64,000 bases of DNA from NCBI GenBank assembly GCA_902706235.1, contig CACSJR010000001.1, positions 248,001 through 312,000 on the forward strand, in the 5' to 3' direction. The position numbers were made by a program, and so were the translations under genes. Shown here one piece after another: positions 16,636 through 25,647 of this stretch. The notes under the pieces were generated by a model. It was not told the origin of the DNA. It ran no database searches and saw only the letters and a list, made by a program, of their open reading frames with translations. This DNA comes from Citrobacter sp. 18056. GTDB taxonomy: Bacteria; Pseudomonadota; Gammaproteobacteria; Enterobacterales; Enterobacteriaceae. Positions within the stretch are counted from its first letter, which is position 1. Each line of letters begins with the position of its first letter.

Positions 16636-17595
16636 TTACATGCCTGAAGTTAAGGTAATGAACAGTGGTAACGACAGGATACACAGAACGGAGCTCAACA
16701 GCAGCACGGCTTCTGCATCTGGAGACTGAACGCCAAAGCGGTTACCGAATACTACGCCGAAGAAGCCCGCAGACAGCGCGATCATCAGGATAGCGGTGAT
16801 TGCCACGGAGCCGTGCAGACCGAACGCCAGAACGATACCCCAGGCGATGAACGGCTGAATCAGCAGTTTGGTGATAGTGGCAATACCCACGACCGCATTC
16901 AGTTTCAGTTTACGCGCAGACAGGATAACACCGGTCAGGAACAGGGCTGCGGCAGTCGCAGACAGGCCCAGTGGTTTAATCGCAGACAGAACCAGGTCCG
17001 GCATTTTGATGCCAATCGCCGACAGAATCACACCCAGCAGCGGGCCCATAACGATAGGTTTTTTCAGCGAACGCCACATCAACACGGGCAGCATTGCCAG
17101 GGTAGAACCGCTGTTTTCGCCCGCTGCCAGCGCTTTTTCGCGCTCAAGGATAAGCAGGCAGAACGGGGTCATCAGCACGGAACCGCAGGCGATAGAGACC
17201 GCAACGGACAGGGACGTGGCAGATCCTTCACCCAGAACGCTGCCCAGAATTGGCAGGCCCAGCGCCGCATAGTTCGGCAGGGCAACGGTCAGCGTCAGCA
17301 CCGCAGCATCCTGCGGAGACTTTTTGAAGACCTTGGTTGCGAGGAAGTAGATAGCCGCGTAAGTAATCCACATTGCGCCAGTCAGGACCACAATCAGGGG
17401 AGACTGAGCGGCAATACCCGACCACGGCGTCTGCACGGTTGCGCTAAACAGCGCCGCAGGCAGGGCGAAATCCATAACAAAGATATTCAGCAGCGACACA
17501 TTTTTGTTGTCAACCATTTTAGCTTTGCCGGCCCAGAAGCCCAGCAGCATGATAAGGAAGATCGGAGCAAGGGCATGAACAATTACGTAAGTCAT
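16636..17595 (-). CDS. mdcF: malonate transporter, AEC (auxin efflux carrier) family
   Basis: 319 residues with about ten membrane helices, MTYVIVHALAPIF start typical of MdcF. Imports malonate across the inner membrane. The ATG at 17595 follows an AGGTGG site; the frame extends 14 codons further without support. It sits inside the mdc operon but, unlike all the others, is separated from the upstream gene (mdcE) by 202 bases. Confidence 0.9.
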   Translation of the reverse strand: MTYVIVHALAPIFLIMLLGFWAGKAKMVDNKNVSLLNIFVMDFALPAALFSATVQTPWSGIAAQSPLIVVLTGAMWITYAAIYFLATKVFKKSPQDAAVLTLTVALPNYAALGLPILGSVLGEGSATSLSVAVSIACGSVLMTPFCLLILEREKALAAGENSGSTLAMLPVLMWRSLKKPIVMGPLLGVILSAIGIKMPDLVLSAIKPLGLSATAAALFLTGVILSARKLKLNAVVGIATITKLLIQPFIAWGIVLAFGLHGSVAITAILMIALSAGFFGVVFGNRFGVQSPDAEAVLLLSSVLCILSLPLFITLTSGM

Positions 17596-17797
17596 AGAAT
17601 TAACCACCTGTAGATAAAAAAAGAGTCTACGTGCCATCCTTCAGGCTGCCATTGCACAGCGTGAAGGAAGGTGCGTATTGAACATTTGCGATGTTTATAA
17701 TTTTCTAAAAACGGCTGTACCGTGGGCGCTATGTTGCGCCCGACGGCGACCGCTTTCGGCAGGTCTTTTTTTACGTACTTCTTACTACAACGGCTCG
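17596..17797. other. mdcE-mdcF intergenic gap inside the mdc operon
   Basis: 202 bases with no convincing ORF. It contains a 6-base-pair hairpin (GGGCGC at 17724-17729 with GCGCCC at 17736-17741) and A/T-rich stretches on either side. Candidate place for an internal promoter or mRNA processing that sets transporter level apart from the enzyme subunits. Confidence 0.5.
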
Positions 17798-18601
17798 TTA
17801 CCAGCTGGCGCGCATTCGTTCGCGTACCAGAGCCGAGCTACGGCGATTCTCCGCGCCGAGGCGGTTTTTCAAACTTGGATCCTGACGTGCGTCGCGAACA
17901 GACTGTTGCAGGATGATTAACACCTGCGCCAGGTCGGCATCGCTTGGCGCGTCCGGGTTGCTGATGTTCAGCAAATCAGACAGCAGACCCAGCGTCGCAT
18001 AGTTGCTCACGTCGTAGGCCATTGGCGGAATGGTTGCCGCCAGTTTTTCCAGCGCTTCAACGGTGCGCAGGGTGATACGTGCGGCGGAGTCTTTACCCAT
18101 CGCATGCACCAGAACGCCCTGGTCGTTAAAGGCAATCAGACGGTTGGCCTGATAACCGTGCGCCAGGAAAGCACCGGACATCGCTTTACCGACGATAAGG
18201 CCGATAACCGGATGGCCCGCCAGACGCGCTTTCGCATAAGCGCCTGCGGCACCGGCCAGCGCCTGGTGAATGCCGAAGGCTTCTTCACGGCGGCCATAGG
18301 CCTGGCTCGGCACGTCGATTACCGCAATAATCGGGCGCTTCACGTCGCTGTTGGCATCGGCATCTATGGTTTCGTTGACCACTTTTGCCAGCGTCCAGCC
18401 CTCCAGCAGACCCACTTCACCTTTTACGGCGCGCGGATAATGGTTGTTTGCATCCGGGACCACGGCGATAAAACGCACGTTTTCACCGTTGAGTTCACCG
18501 TCAGCCACCTGAACAGAAGGGCACAGGCCGCTCATACGTGGGGCATTAGGGGCCAGTTTTTCCAGCCAGACTGCACCCCGGCTATTGGACTGAGTCATCA
18601 T
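17798..18601 (-). CDS. mdcE: malonate decarboxylase gamma subunit
   Basis: 267 residues. With MdcD it forms the biotin-independent decarboxylase that turns malonyl-S-ACP into acetyl-S-ACP and CO2. Carboxyltransferase/crotonase-like fold with GKAMSGAFLAHGYQANRL near residue 155. Its start overlaps the mdcD stop by 4 bases. A second ATG immediately follows the first (18598), so either may be used. Confidence 0.93.
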   Translation of the reverse strand: MMTQSNSRGAVWLEKLAPNAPRMSGLCPSVQVADGELNGENVRFIAVVPDANNHYPRAVKGEVGLLEGWTLAKVVNETIDADANSDVKRPIIAVIDVPSQAYGRREEAFGIHQALAGAAGAYAKARLAGHPVIGLIVGKAMSGAFLAHGYQANRLIAFNDQGVLVHAMGKDSAARITLRTVEALEKLAATIPPMAYDVSNYATLGLLSDLLNISNPDAPSDADLAQVLIILQQSVRDARQDPSLKNRLGAENRRSSALVRERMRASW

Positions 18602-19431
18602 TTCACCTCCTGGGCAAAAAGCTGTTTAATCTGGTCGGTATCGGCCTGCTGACGCGTATCAAACTGGGTCAGGCGAGCCAGATATTCGGCATATTTATCG
18701 CTGCGGTTTTGGGCCGGAACGCCTTTGGCGATAGCGTCGTTCATCGCCGTTTTCACCGCGTTGATGCCGTCACCGACCAGCGCATCAACCAGACCGCTCT
18801 CGGCGCGAATTTCGCCGCCGGTCATGCTCCAGATAAATGGACGGTCGCGGGAGTCGTACTCGTCAATCCCGGCTTCCTGCTCGATAACCTGCGGGCCGTT
18901 CAGGCCGAGACGCGCTTCACGGGTCACAATCAGGTAGCTGCACAGCGCGGCGGCGATGGACATCCCGCCGAAGCAGCCGACGGTGCCAGCTATAATGCCG
19001 ACGACCGGGGTATAGCGGCGAAGGTCAACGATCGCGGCGTGGATATCGGCGATAGCCGCCAGGCCAAGGTTGGCTTCCTGCAAACGAACGCCACCGGTTT
19101 CGAGGCACAGCACGGCCTGAGTCGGGATGCCGTTACGGTTATCTTCTGCTGCCAGTTCAAGTGCCGCGGCCATTTTGGCGCCGGACACTTCGCCCATGCT
19201 GCCGCCCTGGAAGGTGCCTTCGATGGCAATCACCACAGCAGACTGGCCATTGATGGTGCCGCGTGCGACGACCATGCCGTCATCAGACTGCGGTACCACG
19301 CCCTGCTGTGGGAGCCATGGCGACATAATGCCTTCGAACGGGTCGAGCAGTTCGCGGTAGCTGCCGTCGTCCAGCAGCGCATGGGCGCGTTCACGGGCCC
19401 GTAATTCAATAAAGCTGCGGTCGTTACGCAT
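18598..19431 (-). CDS. mdcD: malonate decarboxylase beta subunit
   Basis: 277 residues of the carboxyltransferase family (VSGAKMAAALELA, GVRLQEANLG, GCFGGMSIAAAL). Partner of MdcE in the decarboxylase step. Overlaps mdcC by 8 bases at its start and mdcE by 4 at its end, a pattern of tight coupling that runs through the whole cluster. Confidence 0.93.
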   Translation of the reverse strand: MRNDRSFIELRARERAHALLDDGSYRELLDPFEGIMSPWLPQQGVVPQSDDGMVVARGTINGQSAVVIAIEGTFQGGSMGEVSGAKMAAALELAAEDNRNGIPTQAVLCLETGGVRLQEANLGLAAIADIHAAIVDLRRYTPVVGIIAGTVGCFGGMSIAAALCSYLIVTREARLGLNGPQVIEQEAGIDEYDSRDRPFIWSMTGGEIRAESGLVDALVGDGINAVKTAMNDAIAKGVPAQNRSDKYAEYLARLTQFDTRQQADTDQIKQLFAQEVK

Positions 19432-19723
19432 GGCTCACCTCTTCAAAAACCTGTTCGATACGAATACGCGCCACGCCGGGTGTCGCGCCGAAATCGTGGA
19501 TCACCAGCTTGCCCGCAGGCAGACCGTTAATCAGGTTCAGACGGTCGAACAGCGCATTCCAGCGGCTGGTGCTGTTGTCCACTGAAGTGGTGATATCAAT
19601 GCTGAGGGTTTCCCCGGCGGCTGCGGTGAACAGCACTTCCATATCACCGGAACCAACGACCCCTGCGAGAGCTTTGCCACTGAAGGTGCGGCTGGCAGGG
19701 AATGACAATGTAATGTGTTCCAT
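19424..19723 (-). CDS. mdcC: malonate decarboxylase acyl-carrier protein (delta subunit)
   Basis: 99 residues when started at the ATG at 19723 (after GAGGATGTT), the known MdcC size; the frame runs 60 codons further upstream through mdcB in another frame and is not used. Ser25 in VVGSGDME is the expected attachment site of the triphosphoribosyl-dephospho-CoA arm. Carries malonyl and acetyl thioesters among MdcA, MdcDE and MdcH. Confidence 0.93.
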   Translation of the reverse strand: MEHITLSFPASRTFSGKALAGVVGSGDMEVLFTAAAGETLSIDITTSVDNSTSRWNALFDRLNLINGLPAGKLVIHDFGATPGVARIRIEQVFEEVSHA

Positions 19724-19733
19724 AACATCCTCT

Positions 19734-20594
19734 TTAAATTGAGCAAGACGCGGGCTGGCTGACCCTGTCGAGAAACAGCGTGGCGGCGAGCAAATCGGCG
19801 GCACCACCGGGTGAGGCGTTGAGCGCCAGCATTTGCGCATCAAGACGGGCGAGAGCCTCGCGGCCGGCCTGTTGAGCGCAGCCCCCGGCGGTGAGTACCG
19901 CACGTGCGCCGTTTTGCATGGCGTTCAGGCCGGTCATTCCGGCGCGAGACAGCACGCAAGTGTCGCTAAGCGAGGTCATGACCGCCATCAGCGCATCGAG
20001 ACGGGCTTCGCTTTCGCAGGCTCCGTTCGCGCGACTGCGTAACAGCTGCGGTAATGCCAGCGTCATCACGTGGGGGAAGGCCTGTTGCGCTTCTTCACGT
20101 GCGCCGGGCACCTGATAACGGTGCGTGGCCTTCAACCCTTTGCTGAAGACTTTCGGCGCGGCGCTGTCCGGTAGGCGGGCAAGTCCGGCGGCGGTATCCG
20201 CAATCTGCTGCGCGCTGGTACTTTCGCCCTGCATCGCGGCGGCGCTGACTAACAGGCCCAGTGCCCAGATAGCGCCGCGGTGGGTATTAACGCCATCGGT
20301 GGCGGCCATCATCTGCCGTTCGCCTTCGCGTCCCAGACGGCCGACGGTTTCGCGCAGGGCGATGTCGGCGGGGCGCAGCCAGCTTTGCTGGGCCAGTTGC
20401 AGAAACGTGGGGGTCAGGCTGTGCGCAGAGCGCTCCATCAACGCCAAAGACAAATCGTGATGGGCACCGTTACCCCGGCTGTCCACCAGACCCGGCTTCG
20501 GGCTTAATCGCGCTTCGTCGATCAGGCAGTCGCGGGCGAGTGTCGCTAGTCGCTGGGCCTGAACCTCTGCATGAGTCTGTGACAGCTGTTTCAT
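19734..20594 (-). CDS. mdcB: triphosphoribosyl-dephospho-CoA synthase
   Basis: 286 residues of the CitG/MdcB family: EARLSPKPGLVDSRGNGAH near residue 25-43 and the TDGVNTHRGAIWALG motif near residue 100. Makes the cofactor precursor from dephospho-CoA and ATP. The start overlaps the mdcA stop by one base. Confidence 0.93.
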   Translation of the reverse strand: MKQLSQTHAEVQAQRLATLARDCLIDEARLSPKPGLVDSRGNGAHHDLSLALMERSAHSLTPTFLQLAQQSWLRPADIALRETVGRLGREGERQMMAATDGVNTHRGAIWALGLLVSAAAMQGESTSAQQIADTAAGLARLPDSAAPKVFSKGLKATHRYQVPGAREEAQQAFPHVMTLALPQLLRSRANGACESEARLDALMAVMTSLSDTCVLSRAGMTGLNAMQNGARAVLTAGGCAQQAGREALARLDAQMLALNASPGGAADLLAATLFLDRVSQPASCSI

Positions 20595-22249
20595 TACCAG
20601 CTCCGGAATTTCGCAGGTGGGTTGTAAAGACCGTCAGACCATTCCACCAGATCCGCTACGCTGCCAGCAGCGAGCAGGGAACGGGAAGCATCACTACGGC
20701 GAATGCCCATGTCTTCCGGATACACCACTTTGCCGCTCTTACGCAGTTCGGCGACGCGTTTAGCGTCAACGCCGAGGCCGATATCGGTGATCCCGGCGAC
20801 CGCTGCAACCATTGCCCGGCGCTCTTCCATGCTTTCGCCACGATAGAGATAGGCAATGCCTTCTTCGGTCAGCACGTGGGTCACGTCGTCGCCGTAAATC
20901 ATCACCGGTGCCAGCGGCATGCCGGAGGATTGCGCCACGTCAACCGCATCGAGTTTTTCCACGAAGGAGGGTTTTGCACCCGCCTGGAAGGTTTCGACCA
21001 TTTGCACGACCAGTTTTTTACCGCGCACCATCGGATCGGGATCGGTTTTCATGTTCATCCAGGCCGGTGTCGCATGACGGCGACCGTGCGGGTCATGGCC
21101 CATATTTGGTGCACCGCCAAAACCGGACAGACGACCGCGGGTAACGGTAGAGGAGTTCGCCAGACCATCAATCTGCAGGGTGGAGCCGATAAACATATCC
21201 ACCGCGTACTGACCTGCCAGCTGACAGAAGGCACGGTTGGAGCGCATTGAGCCGTCGGCGCCGGTGAAGAACACGTCCGGACGGGCGCGGATATACTCTT
21301 CCATACCCAGTTCACCGCCAAAGCAGTGCACGCTTTCCACCCAGCCGCTTTCAATCGCCGGGATCAGCGTCGGATGCGGGTTGAGAGTCCAGTGCTTACA
21401 AATTTTGCCTTTCAGACCGAGCTGTTCGCCGTAGGTCGGCAGAAGTAGTTCGATAGCGGCGGTATTAAAGCCGATCCCGTGGTTCAGGGACTGCACCTGG
21501 TGTTCCGCATAGATGCCTTTAATCGCCATCATGCCCATCAGGATATGTTCCTGCTTGATGAGGCGCGGGTCGCGGGTAAACAACGGTTCGATAAAGAACG
21601 GCTTATCGGCGACGACAACGTAGTCAATCCATGAGCCTGGAATGTCGACGCGCGGCAGGTCACATTCGTCGTCGACCAGTTCGTTAACCTGGGCGATAAC
21701 AATGCCGTCGCGGAAGGCCGCGGCTTCAACCAGCGCTGGCGTATCTTCGGTGCTTGGCCCGGTATAAAGGTTACCTTTACGATCAGCTTTAAAACCGGCG
21801 ATCAGCGCAACGTTCGGGCACAGGTCGACGTAAAGACGGGAGTAGAGTTCGATGTACGTATGGATTGCGCCGATTTCGAGTTGACCATCCTGCAGCAACT
21901 GCGAAATGCGCAGGCTCTGAGGACCGGAGAAGGAGAAGTCGAGCTTGCGGGCGATGCCTTTTTCGAAGATATCAAGGTGTTCGCTACGTCCTACGCTCGG
22001 CATAATCATATGCAGGTCGTGGACTTTCGCCGGGTTAACTTCGGCGAGCATACGCGAGAGGAAATCGGCTTGCTTCTGGTTGTTACCTTCCAGCACTACA
22101 CGGTCGCCGGGGGCAATCAGTTTTTCCAGCGCATCCACCAGACCCTCGGTGGGAATTACCTTGCCCTGCACCGGGAGGGACGCTACACGCCGTGCTTTTT
22201 CGCTACGACGCGTGCTCCAGTTCCGGGCCGGAGTTTGGCCAGTATTCAT
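20594..22249 (-). CDS. mdcA: malonate decarboxylase alpha subunit (acetyl-S-ACP:malonate ACP transferase)
   Basis: 551 residues, CoA-transferase-like fold with the N-terminal RVVLEGNNQKQADFLSR region. Exchanges acetyl for malonyl on the MdcC arm, so that malonate is activated without ATP. First gene of the mdc cluster (A-B-C-D-E-F-G-H), with a GGAGGTTAAT site before the ATG at 22249. Expression is expected to depend on MdcR and malonate. Confidence 0.95.
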   Translation of the reverse strand: MNTGQTPARNWSTRRSEKARRVASLPVQGKVIPTEGLVDALEKLIAPGDRVVLEGNNQKQADFLSRMLAEVNPAKVHDLHMIMPSVGRSEHLDIFEKGIARKLDFSFSGPQSLRISQLLQDGQLEIGAIHTYIELYSRLYVDLCPNVALIAGFKADRKGNLYTGPSTEDTPALVEAAAFRDGIVIAQVNELVDDECDLPRVDIPGSWIDYVVVADKPFFIEPLFTRDPRLIKQEHILMGMMAIKGIYAEHQVQSLNHGIGFNTAAIELLLPTYGEQLGLKGKICKHWTLNPHPTLIPAIESGWVESVHCFGGELGMEEYIRARPDVFFTGADGSMRSNRAFCQLAGQYAVDMFIGSTLQIDGLANSSTVTRGRLSGFGGAPNMGHDPHGRRHATPAWMNMKTDPDPMVRGKKLVVQMVETFQAGAKPSFVEKLDAVDVAQSSGMPLAPVMIYGDDVTHVLTEEGIAYLYRGESMEERRAMVAAVAGITDIGLGVDAKRVAELRKSGKVVYPEDMGIRRSDASRSLLAAGSVADLVEWSDGLYNPPAKFRSW

Positions 22250-22524
22250 AATTAACCTCCTGATTCAGCAAATCATTTTTGCCTGGATTTATGCTGCAGT
22301 AAGTCTGCTCCGTTAGGAGTAGAGCATCAATTAAGCTGGACTGCGGATTGTTAGCCTAAGAGTAATAATTTCCTGGGTAATTATGTGATGACGATCGAAG
22401 CAGGAAGGTTGAGTGTAGACTACGGGGGAGAATGCAGGACGGGCCCCAATCAAAGCTGACAGGTGCCCGGTCTGGAAAACAAAGAGGATAGGTGACTACA
22501 GAAAAAGCATGGACAGAGGAAAGA
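22250..22524. other. mdcA upstream region (promoter expected)
   Basis: 275 bases between divergently non-facing genes (both mdcA and yajD are on the minus strand, so yajD reads toward mdcA). No ORF. Must hold the mdc promoter and MdcR sites; AT-rich segments lie at 22325-22390. I could not assign an MdcR operator with confidence. GGACGGGCCCC (about 22438) is GC-rich but not a clear terminator for yajD. Confidence 0.5.
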
Positions 22525-22872
22525 TTATTTCTTTTTGCTGAGCATCGATTTCAAATCAGCAAACGGATTGTACGTCGCCGCATCGACATCGTTTTGCGCG
22601 TCTTCGCCGGCCACAACGCGGGTGCCGTACTGGTCCGCTTCGGTGTATTTTGAGTGCTCGTGGTCATGACAATACAGACACAACAACTCCCAGTTACTGC
22701 CGTCTGGCGGGTTATTGGTGTGGTCATGATCGATATGGTGGACCGTTAATTCGCGCAGGTTGGAATACACAAACTCCCGCGAGCAGCGTCCGCATACCCA
22801 TGGATAGATTTTTAGCGCTTTCTCGCGGTAACCGCTTTCCAGTCGCGAGTAGTTTTTTGGGATAAGAGCCAT
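22525..22872 (-). CDS. yajD: HNH nuclease family protein YajD
   Basis: 115 residues, almost the same as E. coli YajD as I recall it. Two Cys-x2-Cys zinc pairs (CGRCSREF and CLYCHDHEH) surround the HNH core HHIDHDHTNNP. Predicted DNA nuclease of unknown biological role. In E. coli the gene sits elsewhere, so this is a rearranged neighbourhood. Confidence 0.92.
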   Translation of the reverse strand: MALIPKNYSRLESGYREKALKIYPWVCGRCSREFVYSNLRELTVHHIDHDHTNNPPDGSNWELLCLYCHDHEHSKYTEADQYGTRVVAGEDAQNDVDAATYNPFADLKSMLSKKK

Positions 22873-22973
22873 GGCCGTTGTTACCTGTTAAAAATCGAAA
22901 ATTTTACGTCAGTGCGCCCAATGTACCCGAAGGCGAAATGAAAAGGGAATGGATGTTTATTTTTAAGGATAAT

Positions 22974-23783
22974 TCATTCCGCCCTGAGCCTGTTGAGGAA
23001 ACTCAGTAGGGTTTGATTGAACAGCGCGGGTCGTTGCAAAGGCGCGAAATGGCTGACGCCAGGCAGAATCGTCAGCGTTGCGCCGGGAACAGTGTTCGCC
23101 AGATACACCGCGTGTTCGGGTTTAATAAATTCATCGTACTCGCCCAGCACAATCTCGACCGGCACGTGGATGGCGCGTAAATCATCGGCGGAATAGTTAG
23201 GCTGGGTGCGCATCATTTCACTGACCGAGGCCACAAAATCGTCGAATTCTTCCGGCGTGGCCGACAGCGCGGCGTAGTCCTGGCGGTGGCGGGAAAAACA
23301 ACGGTCAATCACCGGGCCGGGCTGCATCTCTTTGGTTCCGGAAGGGTCCATATTACAGGCGAAGAAAAACACGCCAGCCGAGCGTGCGGGGTGCAAAGAA
23401 GCCAGAACCAGCGCGGTGCAGGCGCCGTCGCTCCAGCCTGCAAAATAAGCCTGTTTTAGCTTCAATGCGTCCATTACCGCCAGCACGTCCGACGCCATCA
23501 GATGATATGAATAGGGTTGGTTATCGCGGGTGCTGCGACCGTGCCCGCGGCTGTCGATAAGCACTGCCGTGTATCCTGCGTCAATCAGCGCCGGAACCTG
23601 ATAGCCCCAATTCCCGGCATGGCCCAGACCGCCGTGCAGCAGAATAACCGCAGGGCCATCGCCGCAGGTGGCGTACCCGATTTGCGCCCCGTCATGCTCC
23701 AGCCAGCTTTCGACAGCGGTTGACGGCAGCGGCGGTGCGCCGGACGCGTGAAACTGGCTAAGATCGAGATCTTCAATCGACAT
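22974..23783 (-). CDS. alpha/beta hydrolase
   Basis: 269 residues with all landmarks of the fold: oxyanion HGG (LLHGGLGHAGNW, near 50), nucleophile elbow GWSDGA (near 116), acid in GEYDEF (near 215) and catalytic His in VSHFAP (near 245). Cytoplasmic, no signal peptide. Substrate unknown. It stands between yajD and a pseudouridine synthase gene on the same strand, about 50 bases from each reading group. Confidence 0.85.
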   Translation of the reverse strand: MSIEDLDLSQFHASGAPPLPSTAVESWLEHDGAQIGYATCGDGPAVILLHGGLGHAGNWGYQVPALIDAGYTAVLIDSRGHGRSTRDNQPYSYHLMASDVLAVMDALKLKQAYFAGWSDGACTALVLASLHPARSAGVFFFACNMDPSGTKEMQPGPVIDRCFSRHRQDYAALSATPEEFDDFVASVSEMMRTQPNYSADDLRAIHVPVEIVLGEYDEFIKPEHAVYLANTVPGATLTILPGVSHFAPLQRPALFNQTLLSFLNRLRAE

Positions 23784-23833
23784 GGCAATGACTCCAGCAA
23801 CATTCTGTCGTCAAATTATAGCGATTTTCTTTT

Positions 23834-24532
23834 TCAGAATGGGCTGGGGTGATGGGCGTCGATCGGTTCTTCGGTGATGGGATGCACGAAATGCAGTTCG
23901 CTGGCGTGCAGCATCAGGCGCGGCGTTTGTTCGCAGCCTGGCGGCAGAAGCCCGCCGTACAGGTCACAACCCAGAATAGGGTGGCCTAGCAGCTGGCTGT
24001 GAATGCGCAGTTGATGGGTGCGCCCGGTTTCCGGCGTCAGCTGGACGCGCGTCACCGGCACAGAGGTCCCGTCTGCCTGCGCATAATGTAAACGCTCAAT
24101 AACCCGATAGCGTGAACGCGCGGGCTTGCCAGTGATGGCGCAAATCGACATCAGCGGGAACAGCGCCGGATCTTTGGCAATCGCCGCGTCTATTACCCCT
24201 TCATCGTCGGGCAGATGTCCACACAGCAGGGCGCTGTACACTTTGGTCACGGCGCGCTGGCTGAACTGATGGCAAAGTGCGGCATTGATAGCCTTACTGC
24301 GCGCTACCACCATCAGGCCAGAGGTGCCGAAATCCAGGCGATGGACCAGAGTGCAGCCGGAAAAAAGCTGGACCAGCCGATGATGCACCGAATCGAGATT
24401 CTGCGGGTTTTTCCCCGACAGGCTGAGCAGTCCCGTGGGTTTATTGATAAGCACCAGATGCGCATCCTGCCAGAGGATTTCTATCTGGTCATGACACGGC
24501 GGAGCAATAAAAGTATCAATTATTGAAGACAT
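23834..24532 (-). CDS. RluA-family RNA pseudouridine synthase
   Basis: 232 residues. Catalytic Asp in HRLDFGTSGLM (near 66), the PETGRTHQLRIH motif near residue 165 and ILGCDLYGG follow in family order. No S4 domain is present, so it resembles RluA/TruC-type enzymes that modify rRNA or tRNA uridines; the target cannot be assigned. A start two codons in is also possible. Confidence 0.85.
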   Translation of the reverse strand: MSSIIDTFIAPPCHDQIEILWQDAHLVLINKPTGLLSLSGKNPQNLDSVHHRLVQLFSGCTLVHRLDFGTSGLMVVARSKAINAALCHQFSQRAVTKVYSALLCGHLPDDEGVIDAAIAKDPALFPLMSICAITGKPARSRYRVIERLHYAQADGTSVPVTRVQLTPETGRTHQLRIHSQLLGHPILGCDLYGGLLPPGCEQTPRLMLHASELHFVHPITEEPIDAHHPSPF

Positions 24533-24691
24533 CGGGCGGCCAGGATGAAGAGTGGAAGCGGATGATAGCGAATTTTCAGGCGACTGACGAATTTGGCCGT
24601 TGCCGGGCCGGACTCAGCGCCTGCCGTCTGGTATCGCCCGCGAAAATACGGGTATAATCACCTAAATTATTCAACCGGTTCAGATACGAAG

Positions 24692-25231
24692 ATGACAAAA
24701 CTCACCTTACAAGAGCAGATGTTAAAAGCGGGATTAGTGTCCAGCAAAAAAATGGCCAAGGTCCAGCGTACGGCTAAAAAATCACGCGTTCAGGCTCGTG
24801 AGGCAAGAGAGGCCGTAGAAGCGAATAAAAAAGCGCAGCTTGAGCGTGATAAAGAGCTCAGTGAGCAGCAAAAGCAAGCAACGCTTTCGAAAGAATATAA
24901 AGCGCAGGTGAAGCAGCTGATTGAAATGAATAAAATTACGATTGCCAGAGGCAATATTGATTTTAACTTCACCGATAACAATTTAATCAAGAAAGTTGTA
25001 GTGGATAAGCTGACGCAGTCACAGTTGATCAGCGGTCGTCTGGCGATTGCGCGTCTGGTTGTCGATAAAAACGGTGATAGCACTTACGCCATTATCCCCG
25101 CGAGCGTGGCCGATAAAATTGCACAGCGTGACGCTGACAGCATCGTTCTGAACAGTGCGTTGAGTCAGGAAGAGCAGGATGAAGACGATCCGTATGCTGA
25201 TTTCAAAGTGCCTGATGATTTGATGTGGTAA
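24692..25231 (+). CDS. yaiL: DUF2058 protein YaiL
   Basis: 179 residues matching E. coli YaiL closely from memory: basic coiled-coil N-terminal half ([16 protein letters not shown], then a Glu/Lys-rich helix to residue ~70) and a globular part with [16 protein letters not shown]. Tail [15 protein letters not shown] is diagnostic. Described as a nucleoprotein/polynucleotide-associated protein; exact role unknown. The ATG at 24692 fits; the frame is open 33 codons upstream without support. Confidence 0.9.
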   Translation: MTKLTLQEQMLKAGLVSSKKMAKVQRTAKKSRVQAREAREAVEANKKAQLERDKELSEQQKQATLSKEYKAQVKQLIEMNKITIARGNIDFNFTDNNLIKKVVVDKLTQSQLISGRLAIARLVVDKNGDSTYAIIPASVADKIAQRDADSIVLNSALSQEEQDEDDPYADFKVPDDLMW

Positions 25232-25268
25232 CGCACCGCTAACCGACTTTAACTCCCGAGGACGATTA

Positions 25269-25514
25269 ATGAACACCGAGATTCCATTGAAATTTTATGA
25301 CATCGTGGACGAGTATTCGACCGAAAGCGCCGAGCCGGTGAGCGACGCCGAACGTGATTCTCTGGCGCACTATTTCCAGCTGCTGGTCACCCGTTTAATG
25401 AATAACGAAGAAATCAGCGAAGAAGCGCAGCAGGATATGGCTCAGGAAGCCGGGATCAACGCCAAGCGTATTGATGATATCGCGACATTCCTGAATACAT
25501 GGGGCAACGAGTAA
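25269..25514 (+). CDS. ymjA: DUF2543 protein YmjA
   Basis: 81 acidic residues resembling E. coli YmjA through most of its length ([12 protein letters not shown] start, [20 protein letters not shown] end). Function unknown. It follows yaiL by 37 bases with a GAGGA site before the ATG and is closed by a long hairpin shared with tqsA. Confidence 0.88.
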   Translation: MNTEIPLKFYDIVDEYSTESAEPVSDAERDSLAHYFQLLVTRLMNNEEISEEAQQDMAQEAGINAKRIDDIATFLNTWGNE

Positions 25515-25547
25515 TTCCTGTCGGTAATTAGCCCAGGATGACCGGTG

Positions 25548-25590
25548 ATATGTGACTAAAAACCACCAGTGGGGTTTTGACGTCACATAT
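25548..25590. terminator. long hairpin between converging ymjA and tqsA
   Basis: ATATGTGAC at 25548-25556 pairs with GTCACATAT at 25582-25590, and inner AAAACC/GGTTTT arms pair around CACCAGTG. The A-run and T-run inside the stem suit a bidirectional factor-independent terminator. Confidence 0.6.
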
Positions 25591-25647
25591 TCACTAACTG
25601 CATGTATTACACGCCTCTTTTCACGTTAATCAGCCCATCCGCATCTG

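Noticed and set aside
16813-17613. 266-residue plus-strand frame opposite mdcF
   Set aside because: Gln/Arg-rich antisense shadow of a membrane protein gene.
17678-17920. 80-residue plus frame in the mdcE-mdcF gap
   Set aside because: Runs antisense into mdcE, with no ribosome binding site or motif.
18709-19404. 231-residue plus-strand frame opposite mdcD
   Set aside because: Antisense shadow; mdcD is strongly supported and coupled on both sides.
20540-21250. 236-residue plus-strand frame opposite mdcA
   Set aside because: Antisense shadow with His/Phe-rich composition and no ribosome binding site.
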